From contig JBBCIN010000001.1 of assembly GCA_037200885.1 (NCBI GenBank), positions 1,984,001-2,048,000 of the forward strand: a stretch of DNA of 64,000 nucleotides. The letters are read 5' to 3'. This DNA comes from PMG-095 sp037200885. Lineage in GTDB: Bacteria > Myxococcota_A > Polyangia > Polyangiales > Polyangiaceae. Shown in pieces: positions 1 through 8,046 of the stretch. A program made the translations under genes and the position numbers. Each line of letters begins with the position of its first letter. The stretch's first letter is position 1. Below the pieces are notes generated by a model, which saw only the letters and a list, made by a program, of their open reading frames with translations, was not told where the DNA came from and did no database searches.

Positions 1-470
1 ACCATCGATGCGAGCTGATCGTTGTCACCGAAGCGGATCTCGTCGGTGGCCACGGTGTCGTTTTCGTTGATGATCGGCACCGCGTTGGCGTCGAGCAGTG
101 CACCGAGCGCTTCGCGCGCGTTGTTCAGGCGCTCGCGATCCGCGAGATCGGCATACGAGAGGAGGACTTGTGCGGGCGTGAGGCCGACTGCACCGAAGGC
201 TTCGTCGTAACGGCGCATCAGCACGCTTTGACCGGCCGCGGCGGAGGCTTGCAGCTGCGCGACCTCTTTCGGTTTGGCTTTGTAGCCGAGCCGGTTCCAA
301 CCGAGTGCGATGGCACCGCTGGTGACGACGACGGTGCCGCATTTGTTCTGGGCGAGCTCGGCCACCTGGCGCGCGAGACGCGTCGGAAACTCTGGATCGC
401 TCGCGATCGTGCGCGATCCAATCTTGACGATCAGACGTCGGGTCTTCAAGAGCTCGGGACGAACGGCCAC
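1..470 (-). CDS. proB: Glutamate 5-kinase, N-terminal part (runs off the left edge)
   Basis: Cytoplasmic kinase that phosphorylates L-glutamate with ATP, the first step of proline synthesis. Only the first 156 residues are in the window. The amino-acid kinase fold is visible: VKIGSRTI near the N-terminus, the glycine loop VTSGAIALG, and the ProB signature INENDTVATDEI followed by FGDND. The start is GTG at 470, because a TGA at 479-477 closes the frame two codons upstream. It is divergent from the DUF4139 gene that starts at 595. Whether a C-terminal PUA domain is present cannot be seen. Family assignment is secure. Confidence 0.93.
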   Translation of the reverse strand, partial: MAVRPELLKTRRLIVKIGSRTIASDPEFPTRLARQVAELAQNKCGTVVVTSGAIALGWNRLGYKAKPKEVAQLQASAAAGQSVLMRRYDEAFGAVGLTPAQVLLSYADLADRERLNNAREALGALLDANAVPIINENDTVATDEIRFGDNDQLASM

Positions 471-594
471 GCGCGCTCATTAGCATAAAGAGATCCCCGA
501 AGCGGCCTTCTGGCCGCGCTTGCCGCGGCGACGCCGTTGCCGTCCGGCAGCGAGACTGTAAGGTTTGCCCGTCCTCGGGAGTTTCAAAGGCGAA

Positions 595-2049
595 ATGATG
601 CGATTCCAATCGTTCTGCGGGCTCTCGGCGGCGCTCGCGGTGGTCACGGCCTGCGGCCAAAAGCCGGCGGCTACGCCGAGCACCGGCCCGACCGCACACA
701 GCCGCTCCGATGCCAGTGCCAGCGAGCAGGTCTCGCTCACCGTGTACAACCAAAATTTCGGTTTGGTACGCGAGGTGCGCAAAGTACATCTCGGCACGGG
801 CAACGTCGAGCTGTCGTACGCGGACGTGTCCGCGCACATTCAACCCGAGACCGTGCACCTGAAGAGCCTCGGCACTGACGCTGGCATCTCGGTCTTGGAG
901 CAAAACTATCGCTACGATTTGCTGACCCCGGACACCTTGCTCAAAAAGTATGTCGGTAAGACGATCAAGATCTACCGCTACAACGAGCAAACGGGCATCG
1001 ACGAAGAGAAACGAGCCGAGGTGCTGTCGGTCGAAGGCGGCGCCGTGCTGAAGATCGACGGGCAGATCACGTCGAACTTCGTGGGCCGCTACGCGTTCCC
1101 GGAAGTGCCCGAAAATCTGGTGCAGAAGCCGACTCTGGTTTGGTTGCTCGCGAGCGCGGCTGCCGATCAGCGCGTGGAAGTCACTTACCTCACGCAAGGG
1201 CTCGATTGGCACGCGGACTACGTGCTGACCGTCGATGCCGAGGACAAGCTCGGTGACCTCAACGGTTGGGTCACGCTCAAGAACGACACCGGTACCAGCT
1301 ACGAGAGCGCGCAGTTGAAGCTAGTCGCGGGCGACGTGCAGCGCATCACTCCCCAAGCAATGCGGCGGCCGAGTGCCCGTGGAGATCTGTCCATGCTCTC
1401 GTCGGATTCTGCGTTCCAAGAAGAGAGTCTGTCCGAGTATCACCTGTACGCGCTCGACCGACCGACGAGTTTACTCGACAAGGAACAGAAGCAGGTCAGC
1501 CTGCTTTCGGCGTCGGACATCGCGTTGACCAAGAAGCTGATCTTCTCCAGCGCGCCCGAGTGGTTCCACGCCGACTACGCACAAGGAGGCTTACCGAGTC
1601 AGAAGATCGGCGTGTATTTGGATGTGCCGAACAAGCAGCAGAACCACCTGGGTATGCCGCTGCCAAAAGGCACGGTGCGCGTCTACAAATCCGACCAGAA
1701 CGGCCAAAAGCAGTTCATCGGCGAAGATTCGATCGACCACACGCCGCGCGACGAAAAGCTTCGCATCAAACTCGGCGCCGCGTTCGACGTCGTTGGCGAG
1801 CGCACTGAGAAGTCCTGGCATGCGCTCGGCACCTGCGCGGGCGAAAGCGAGTGGGAGATCGCGCTGCGCAATCACAAGGACACGCCCGAGAGCGTGGAGG
1901 TCGACGAAAGCGCTGGCGGTGATTGGCAGATCTTGTCCTCGAGTTTGCCGGCGACGAAGCGGAACTCGACCACGTTTACTTTCGATGTGCGGCTCGCTCC
2001 GCGCTCGGAAACCAAATTGACTTATCGCGTTCGCGTGCGCTGGTGTTGA
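595..2049 (+). CDS. DUF4139 family lipoprotein
   Basis: Predicted envelope lipoprotein of 484 residues. The start MMRFQSFCG opens a hydrophobic stretch ending in the lipobox VTAC, with the acylated Cys followed by GQK and a Ser/Thr-rich linker. The rest matches the DUF4139 type: SLTVYNQNFGLVREVR, the repeated phrase LEQNYRYDLLTP, and VEVTYLTQGLDWHADY, and it ends in a beta-rich region closing with VRVRWC. An ATG exists 30 bases upstream at 565 but would bury the signal sequence, so 595 (or 598) is preferred. The next gene is a clear paralogue 14 bases downstream, so the pair is a tandem duplication and probably co-transcribed. The function of the family is not established. Confidence 0.85.
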   Translation: MMRFQSFCGLSAALAVVTACGQKPAATPSTGPTAHSRSDASASEQVSLTVYNQNFGLVREVRKVHLGTGNVELSYADVSAHIQPETVHLKSLGTDAGISVLEQNYRYDLLTPDTLLKKYVGKTIKIYRYNEQTGIDEEKRAEVLSVEGGAVLKIDGQITSNFVGRYAFPEVPENLVQKPTLVWLLASAAADQRVEVTYLTQGLDWHADYVLTVDAEDKLGDLNGWVTLKNDTGTSYESAQLKLVAGDVQRITPQAMRRPSARGDLSMLSSDSAFQEESLSEYHLYALDRPTSLLDKEQKQVSLLSASDIALTKKLIFSSAPEWFHADYAQGGLPSQKIGVYLDVPNKQQNHLGMPLPKGTVRVYKSDQNGQKQFIGEDSIDHTPRDEKLRIKLGAAFDVVGERTEKSWHALGTCAGESEWEIALRNHKDTPESVEVDESAGGDWQILSSSLPATKRNSTTFTFDVRLAPRSETKLTYRVRVRWC

Positions 2050-2063
2050 GAAGGGCTGAAATC

Positions 2064-3530
2064 ATGAAAACGAAGCAATCGATCTGCGCTTTGGCAATCT
2101 CTGCGGTCCTGGCCGCGTCCGGCACTCAGCGCGCGTGGGCGGACGCGAAAACGCCGGTGAATCCCGCGGCCACGGCCCACAGCGTGTCCACCGCTAACGA
2201 GCGAAAGACGGTCAGTATCACCGTCTACAACCAGAACTTCGGCTTGGTGCGCGAGGTGCGTGAATTACCGGCGCTTGGCAACGGCAAGGTGGAGCTCGAG
2301 TTCCGCGACGTCGCGGCCAACATCCAGCCGGAGACCGTGAGCATCAAATCCGTCGGTGCGGGCGGCGCCCTCTCGGTGCTCGAACAGAACTATCGCTACG
2401 ATCTTTTGACGCCGCAAACGTTGCTCGAGAAGTACGTCGGCAAACGCGTGCGCGCTTACCGCTACCACGAGCAAACCGGAAAAGAAGACGTGGTGGACGC
2501 CGATCTGTTGTCGGTCGAGGGCGGAGCGGTGCTCAAGTTCAACAACGAGATCACCTTCGGCTATCCCGGGCGCTTGGCTTTCGCGCAAGTGCCGGACAAC
2601 TTGATCGCCAAGCCGACGCTGGTTTGGCTGGTAGATAGCGCGGCCGCGAAGCAAACCGTAGAAGTCACCTACCTGACCCAAAATTTGAACTGGTCCGCCG
2701 ACTACGTCTTGGTCGTGGATGACGCGGAGAAGAAGGGCGATCTCAATGGTTGGGTCACGCTCGTGAATCAATCCGGCGCAAGCTACGAGAATGCCGAGCT
2801 GAAGCTAGTCGCGGGCGACGTAAATCGCGTGCAGCCGCCCGCCGCGCCAATGGCCTACGCCTTGGACGCCAAGGTCGCGCGCGCGCAAGCGCCGCAATTC
2901 CAAGAGCAAGGCTTGTTCGAGTATCACTTGTACTCGCTGCAGCGTCCGACCAACGTGCTGCAAAATGAGCAAAAGCAAGTGAACCTGCTCAGCGCCGCGG
3001 GCATCGGCGTGAACAAGAAGCTGATCTTCTTCGGCCAGCAGTATTGGTTCCGCGGCCAGTACGGCCAAGTGCTGTCGAACCAAAAGGTGGGCGTGTACCT
3101 GGACATCCAGAACAGCGAACAGAACCAGCTCGGCATGCCCCTACCCAAAGGCACTCTGCGCGTTTACAAGGCGGACAAGAGCGGCGCCAAGCAATTCGTG
3201 GGCGAAGATGCGATCGAGCACACCCCGCGCGATGAAAAATTTCGCGTCAAAATGGGCGAAGCCTTCGACGTGGTCGGCGATCGCAAACAAACCGAGTGGC
3301 ACGAGCTCGGCTCCTGCACCTCGGAGAGCGCCTGGGAAATCGAAATCCGAAACCACAAAGACAGCGCCATCGAAGTCGAAGACTACGAGCCCATCGGTGG
3401 CGATTGGACGATGCTCTCGTCCAGCCAAGCCACCGAGAAGAAAGACGCCAACACCTTCACCTTCACCATCAAAGTCCCCGCGCGCGGCAGCACCAAAGTG
3501 AACTACAAAGTGCGCGTGAAGTGGTGCTGA
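2064..3530 (+). CDS. DUF4139 family secreted protein, paralogue of the upstream gene
   Basis: Exported protein of 488 residues. It begins MKTKQSICALAISAVL and has a cleavable signal peptide with a likely cut after QRAWA. Unlike its upstream twin it has no lipobox Cys, so it should be soluble in the periplasm or released. The mature part aligns almost end to end with the previous protein (VYNQNFGLVREVRELP, LEQNYRYDLLTPQTLLEKYVGK, FQEQGLFEYHLYSLQRPT, C-terminal VRVKWC). An alternative in-frame ATG at 1923 lies inside the upstream gene and is rejected. The duplication with a changed anchoring signal suggests that one product stays in the membrane and the other is mobile. No enzyme motif is visible. 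Confidence 0.85.
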   Translation: MKTKQSICALAISAVLAASGTQRAWADAKTPVNPAATAHSVSTANERKTVSITVYNQNFGLVREVRELPALGNGKVELEFRDVAANIQPETVSIKSVGAGGALSVLEQNYRYDLLTPQTLLEKYVGKRVRAYRYHEQTGKEDVVDADLLSVEGGAVLKFNNEITFGYPGRLAFAQVPDNLIAKPTLVWLVDSAAAKQTVEVTYLTQNLNWSADYVLVVDDAEKKGDLNGWVTLVNQSGASYENAELKLVAGDVNRVQPPAAPMAYALDAKVARAQAPQFQEQGLFEYHLYSLQRPTNVLQNEQKQVNLLSAAGIGVNKKLIFFGQQYWFRGQYGQVLSNQKVGVYLDIQNSEQNQLGMPLPKGTLRVYKADKSGAKQFVGEDAIEHTPRDEKFRVKMGEAFDVVGDRKQTEWHELGSCTSESAWEIEIRNHKDSAIEVEDYEPIGGDWTMLSSSQATEKKDANTFTFTIKVPARGSTKVNYKVRVKWC

Positions 3531-3613
3531 GTCCGGGCGCTCGCCAGCGCCGGACCTGGGTCACCGTTGACCTCACCCGGGAGCGGTCTCGTGCGCTACA
3601 GTGCGGCGCAGCA

Positions 3614-5191
3614 ATGGACCGACCAAGCATCTTGATCCGTGAAGCCATCCGCGCCGACGTGCCGCGTCTGGTGGCGATGAACCGCGCCGCCTATCCGGTC
3701 ATGGCCAAAGAAGACGTGGTGTGGGGTGAGCGGCATCTCATTAGTCATCAACGGATCTTTCCGCACGGGCAACTCGTCGCGGAAATTGCCGGTACGGTCG
3801 TGGGTGCGGTCGCAAGCTTGGTCGTCGATCTCGGGGCAAACCCGCTCCGTCACCACACCTGGCCGGGGATCACCGATAGCGGTTATTTCACCAACCACGA
3901 TCCGAGGGCGGACACGCTGTACGGCGCGGACGTGTACGTCGATCCGCAATTTCACGGCCGGGGCGTCGGAGCGGCCTTGTACGAGGCGCGGCGGCAGCTG
4001 TGTCGGCGTCTGAACAAGCGGCGCATTCTCGCTGGCGGCAGGCTGTGGAACTACCATGAACACGCCGGCGCGATGTCGCCCGAAGAGTACGCGGAGCGTG
4101 TCGCGGCCGGGGAGCTGAAGGACAAGGTTCTCAGCTTTCAGCTCCGCGAGGGCTTCAACCTGCGCGCGGTGATGCCGAACTACTTGAGCGACTCGATGAG
4201 CCACAACCACGCGAGCTTGGTCGAGTGGTTGAACCCGGATTATCGAAGGCCGAGCGCGAGCGACCACAAGGCGCGTATCGCCTGCGTCCAGTATCAGATG
4301 CGAAAAATCTCGAGCTTCGAGGACTTCGCGCGACAGATCAGCTACTTCGTCGGGGTGGCCGGCGAGTACCGGGCGGACTTCGTGCTCTTGCCGGAGTTGG
4401 TTTCCGCGCAGCTCCTATCGCAAGAGCCTCCGGTTTCGGCGCTGGAGGGAATTCGCCGGCTCGCGGGCTACGAGACGCGCTTCGTGGAATTGATGCAGAG
4501 CCTCGCCGCGCGCTATGAACTGACGTTGATCGCCGGCAGCCATCCTGTCGCGGAGGGCTCGAAGCTGTACAACGTCGCGTGCGTGTGCCTGCCGACGGGT
4601 GAAGTGGTGCGCCAGCCGAAGCTGCACATTACGCCGAGTGAGCGGAAATATTGGGGCATCTCGGGCGGGCACTCGCTCAGGGCGATCGACACGCCGAAAT
4701 GCCGGATCGGCGTACTGATTTGCTATGACGTCGAGTTCCCCGAAGCGTGTCGCTACTTGGCGGACGACGGCGCGGAGATCTTGTTCGTCCCGTTTTGCAC
4801 GGATAGTCGCCAGGCGTACCTGCGTGTTCGTTATTGTGCGCAAGCGCGTGCCATCGAAAATCAGGTGTACGTGGCGCTGGCGGGCACGGTCGGGAACTTG
4901 CCGTCGGTGGGAAACCTCGACGTGAACTACGGCCAAGCGGCGGTGCTCACCCCGTCCGACTTCGCGTTCGCCCGCGATGGCATTGCGGCAGAGGCTGACT
5001 CCAACGAGGAGACCGTGCTGATCTGCGATGTCGACCTCAACGCGCTGCAGGGGGCTCGCGCCGGAGGGTCGGTGACACCACGCCTCGATCGCAGAGCCGA
5101 TCTATTCCGGTTGGTGAGTCACCTGCCCGCAGACCAAGCGCCGAACGGCCCTGGCGATGGCCCGCTTGGGGGACAACCCGGCGAGACTTGA
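3614..5191 (+). CDS. Fused GNAT acetyltransferase / carbon-nitrogen hydrolase
   Basis: Cytoplasmic two-domain protein of 525 residues. Residues 1-210 form a GNAT acetyltransferase; the acetyl-CoA loop is in VYVDPQFHGRGVGAALYEA at 107-125. Residues 220-500 form a nitrilase-superfamily amidohydrolase with the full triad: Glu261 (LLPELVS), Lys336 (QPKLHITP) and Cys370 (VLICYDVEFPE). This fusion is a known bacterial arrangement, but its physiological substrate is not established. The start is the ATG at 3614; the open frame reaches back to 3296 but that part overlaps the preceding gene. The C-terminal 20 or so residues are Pro/Gly-rich and probably disordered. Confidence 0.9.
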   Translation: MDRPSILIREAIRADVPRLVAMNRAAYPVMAKEDVVWGERHLISHQRIFPHGQLVAEIAGTVVGAVASLVVDLGANPLRHHTWPGITDSGYFTNHDPRADTLYGADVYVDPQFHGRGVGAALYEARRQLCRRLNKRRILAGGRLWNYHEHAGAMSPEEYAERVAAGELKDKVLSFQLREGFNLRAVMPNYLSDSMSHNHASLVEWLNPDYRRPSASDHKARIACVQYQMRKISSFEDFARQISYFVGVAGEYRADFVLLPELVSAQLLSQEPPVSALEGIRRLAGYETRFVELMQSLAARYELTLIAGSHPVAEGSKLYNVACVCLPTGEVVRQPKLHITPSERKYWGISGGHSLRAIDTPKCRIGVLICYDVEFPEACRYLADDGAEILFVPFCTDSRQAYLRVRYCAQARAIENQVYVALAGTVGNLPSVGNLDVNYGQAAVLTPSDFAFARDGIAAEADSNEETVLICDVDLNALQGARAGGSVTPRLDRRADLFRLVSHLPADQAPNGPGDGPLGGQPGET

Positions 5192-5365
5192 AGCTCAGCG
5201 TCAACGCGTTGGCACCCGCGCGCGCGCGCAGCAACGACCGCGCGCACATCTGCTCACCCGCTCGGCTGAAGCGCTGCTCGACGCGTCAGCCGCAAGTCGA
5301 GACAATGCCTCATGCGTCCCAGGTTGAGTCTTAAGCTTTGGCTGCGCCGGCCGACTTAAACGTCC

Positions 5366-6223
5366 GTGTCGACTCTCATAGGCCTTCTGGTCATGTTCGG
5401 GGCCGTGCTCGGCGGGTTCGCCATGGGCGGCGGGCCATTCCCAGTGCTCTTGCAACCTGCGGAGTTGGTCGTCATCGGCGGCGCAACGGTCGGGACGGTG
5501 ATCATCTCGGCGCCGGGCAAGGTGATGTCGCGCGTGCTCGCCTCGCTGAAGAAGGCCTTTCAGAATCACTCGCCGACCAAGGCCGACTATCTGGATCTGC
5601 TGAAGCTGCTGTATCAGATCTTGGCCTTGATTCGCCGCGAGGGCGTGCTCGCGCTCGAGCCACACGTCAGCGACCGCGCGACGAGCTCGCTGTTCGGTTC
5701 GTATCCGACGGTCACCAAGCGGCACCACGCGATGGACTTCTTGGTCGACGGCTTGAAGCAACTGGTCGACGGCTGCTCCGCGGAGGAGCTCAACATGCTG
5801 TTCGATGCCGAGCTCGAGACGCACCACGCGGAAGACGCGCAGCCGATCGGCTTGATCCGCACCGCGGGTGACGCCTTGCCGGGCCTCGGCATCGTCGCCG
5901 CCGTGCTCGGTATCGTGATCACGATGGCCCACTTGGATGGCGGCCCGGAGGAGATCGGCCATCACGTCGCGGCCGCCTTGGTCGGCACCTTCCTCGGTAT
6001 TTTACTCTGTTACGGCATGGTTGGGCCCATGGCGACGAGCGTCGAGCTCCAGGTCGCGGCTGAATCGCGCTACATGGCTTGTATCAAAGAGGCGGTGGTC
6101 GCTGCGGCTCGCGGCGTGAATCCAGCGATTGCCATCGAGTTCGCGCGGCGCGCCATCTTTTCCGACGAACGACCATCGAGCGCCGAGCTCGACAAGGCGT
6201 TCGCGGAGCTGAAGGGTAAGTAA
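5366..6223 (+). CDS. motA: Flagellar motor stator protein MotA
   Basis: Integral membrane stator subunit of 285 residues that, with MotB, couples ion flow to motor torque. Four membrane segments are expected: two near the N-terminus (STLIGLLVMFGAVLGGFAMG and AELVVIGGATVGTVIIS) and two in the second half (GLGIVAAVLGIVITMAHLD and ALVGTFLGILLCYGMVGPM), separated by a large cytoplasmic loop. The conserved Pro-Gly of the third segment (ALPGLG) is present. The start is GTG at 5366; no in-frame ATG lies before the first membrane helix. motB follows after two bases, so they form one operon. The class matches the longer LafT/MotA type. No other flagellar genes are in the window. Confidence 0.92.
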   Translation: MSTLIGLLVMFGAVLGGFAMGGGPFPVLLQPAELVVIGGATVGTVIISAPGKVMSRVLASLKKAFQNHSPTKADYLDLLKLLYQILALIRREGVLALEPHVSDRATSSLFGSYPTVTKRHHAMDFLVDGLKQLVDGCSAEELNMLFDAELETHHAEDAQPIGLIRTAGDALPGLGIVAAVLGIVITMAHLDGGPEEIGHHVAAALVGTFLGILLCYGMVGPMATSVELQVAAESRYMACIKEAVVAAARGVNPAIAIEFARRAIFSDERPSSAELDKAFAELKGK

Positions 6224-6225
6224 AA

Positions 6226-7122
6226 ATGGCCGGCGGTGCAGCACCGAGCGGCGGCGGACCGCGCATCATCATCATCAAGAAGAAGGGCGGCCACGCGGCG
6301 CACCATGGCGGCGCCTGGAAGGTGGCTTACGCCGACTTCGTGACCGCGATGATGGCCTTCTTCATGGTGCTCTGGTTGGTCTCACAGACCGACCAAGAGA
6401 CGCGTACCGAGCTGTCGGACTACTTCCGCACCGGGGTGTTCACCGGCGCGCCGTCGATTTTGAACGGCGGCAGCGGCATTCAGAACAAGGGCTTCTTCGA
6501 CGTGGTCGGCTCGTCGCACACCCAACCCGAACAGATCACGTTCGAGCGCGTGTCGCTGGCGGTGCGTTCCAAAATCTCGCAGATGATCAGCGAAGATGCG
6601 AGCTTGAGGGACATCCGCGACCAGATCAAAGTCAGCGTCACCGAAGAGGGGCTCTTGATTCAGATCTTGGATGGCGGGCAAAACCTGCTATTCGATTCCT
6701 CGTCAGCCGAGTTGAAGCCCAAATTGATCGAAATTTTGGGCAAAATTGCGCCGGTGCTCGCCCGCTTGCCGAACCAAATTCAGGTTCACGGGCACACCGA
6801 CGCTCGACCATTCCCTACTGGATCGGGGCGCTCCAACTGGCAATTGTCTTTCGAGCGCGCGGATCGCGCGCGTGCCGTCCTGGAGAAGGGCGGTCTGCGC
6901 TCGGGTCAGGTGTCGGGGGTGTTCGCGCATGGCGCGACCGCGCTGATGAAGCCGGACGAGCCCTTCGCAGCCGAGAATCGTCGATTGTCGATCTTGGCGG
7001 TGCGTAAGGGGATGGAGAAAATCGCCGCCAGCGGGCAGGACGGAGACGACGCGCCGAAGTCGAAGCCGCGGGGCGCGGGCGTGGGTACCACTGCGGCCAA
7101 GCCCGACCCGACCGCGGACTGA
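6226..7122 (+). CDS. motB: Flagellar motor protein MotB (peptidoglycan-anchored stator)
   Basis: Stator partner of MotA, 298 residues. A basic N-terminus with an Ile run and KKK precedes one membrane helix containing the ion-binding Asp37 in AYADFVTAMMAFFMVLWL. After a periplasmic plug and linker, residues 165-265 are an OmpA-like peptidoglycan-binding domain: the family phrase HGHTDARPF, then NWQLSFERADRARAVL and AENRRLSI. The last 35 residues are charged and low-complexity. It is spaced two bases from motA. A short hairpin (7120-7136) lies over the stop and the end of the convergent gene. Confidence 0.93.
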   Translation: MAGGAAPSGGGPRIIIIKKKGGHAAHHGGAWKVAYADFVTAMMAFFMVLWLVSQTDQETRTELSDYFRTGVFTGAPSILNGGSGIQNKGFFDVVGSSHTQPEQITFERVSLAVRSKISQMISEDASLRDIRDQIKVSVTEEGLLIQILDGGQNLLFDSSSAELKPKLIEILGKIAPVLARLPNQIQVHGHTDARPFPTGSGRSNWQLSFERADRARAVLEKGGLRSGQVSGVFAHGATALMKPDEPFAAENRRLSILAVRKGMEKIAASGQDGDDAPKSKPRGAGVGTTAAKPDPTAD

Positions 7123-7136
7123 GCGGGTACGGCTCA
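7120..7136. terminator. Short hairpin between convergent genes
   Basis: TGAGC and GCTCA form a 5-bp stem around a 7-base loop. It spans the motB stop and the stop of the convergent gene at 7134. There is no T-run, so a terminator role is only a guess. Confidence 0.25.
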
Positions 7137-8042
7137 ACCGTCGAACAATGGTTCGAGCTCGAGCACGGTCAGCCCGTGATCGAGCGCGCTGTCCAGCAGC
7201 AGATCGGTGCTGCCTTTCTCGGCTAGCTCGACGCTGAAGCTGCCGGCCTGCGTGCGCGGCTCGAGTCGGACGCCCGCGTCGCGGAGGGCTTGAGAAAATG
7301 CCGCTACTCGTTGACCTTTGACCGACAGCAAGTAGCGCGTGCCCAGCGCGAAGACCGAGCTCGGAGCGCCCTCGGCGACGAGCGCGCCGCGCTGGTGGAC
7401 GAAGAGCTCATCGCAGCCGTCCAGCAAGCTGCGCTCGGCGCTCGGTGAGCTGGGTAGGGCCGCGGAGAGCAGCACCCGGCCGTGTGCGTTGGCCTCGCCG
7501 CACAGACGCGCAATGTAGTCGGCGGAGGGCGCGTCGAGGCCACGTAGCGGCGCTTCCAGGCAGACGACCGCAGGCGCGGTCAGCGTGGATAGCGCGACAC
7601 CCAGCGCGCGCTGTTGATAAAGCGCGAGCTCTGCCAGCTTACGCTTGGCGAGCTCTGCCAGCCCGTAGCGGTCGAGCGCGCGCTGCGCGTCGTGCACCGC
7701 ACGGCTCGCCGAGCCGTGACTCAGACGAGCCGCGTGCCGCAGATATTCGCCGACGGTGAACGACCCCGGTAACCGGGCATCACACGCGGCAAAGCCCAAA
7801 ACACCGCGGGAAATCGCCGATTCCAGCTCACAGCCGAGAACGCGCGCGCTACCGCTTTCGGCTTCTGCGCGCCCGATGAGCAGCTGGAACAGGGGCTCCC
7901 AATCACCGACCAAGCCGATGCGCCGCGCATCCGAGCGCAGACTGAGCGGCGTGGCCCAAGCCGCTCCCGCCGAGCGCACCGCGAATTGCCGTAGCTCGAG
8001 CGTCGGCGCTGCGCCGTCTGCCCGCGCGCTCGGTGCGTTCAT
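7134..8042 (-). CDS. Degenerate ABC-type ATPase
   Basis: Cytoplasmic protein of 302 residues with the layout of an ABC transporter ATP-binding subunit but damaged nucleotide motifs. The Walker A position reads GLVGDWEPLFQLLIGR and lacks the GxxGxGK(S/T) loop. The signature region reads LALYQQRALGVALSTL instead of LSGGQ. The Walker B strand PAVVCLEAPLRGLDAPS keeps its shape but has Leu-Glu where Asp-Glu is usual. The family phrase GFAACDARLPGSFTVGEYLRHAARL is retained around the Q-loop and coupling region. It starts two bases after the sppA-like stop, so it is the last gene of that operon. ATP hydrolysis seems unlikely; it may be a regulatory pseudo-ATPase. No membrane subunit is nearby. Confidence 0.72.
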   Translation of the reverse strand: MNAPSARADGAAPTLELRQFAVRSAGAAWATPLSLRSDARRIGLVGDWEPLFQLLIGRAEAESGSARVLGCELESAISRGVLGFAACDARLPGSFTVGEYLRHAARLSHGSASRAVHDAQRALDRYGLAELAKRKLAELALYQQRALGVALSTLTAPAVVCLEAPLRGLDAPSADYIARLCGEANAHGRVLLSAALPSSPSAERSLLDGCDELFVHQRGALVAEGAPSSVFALGTRYLLSVKGQRVAAFSQALRDAGVRLEPRTQAGSFSVELAEKGSTDLLLDSALDHGLTVLELEPLFDG

Positions 8043-8046
8043 CGCA

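Noticed and set aside
25..1212. Long minus-strand open frame of 395 codons across the DUF4139 gene
   Set aside because: Arg/Ala-rich translation with no family features; it is the mirror of GC-rich coding sequence and overlaps proB and a clear DUF4139 gene.
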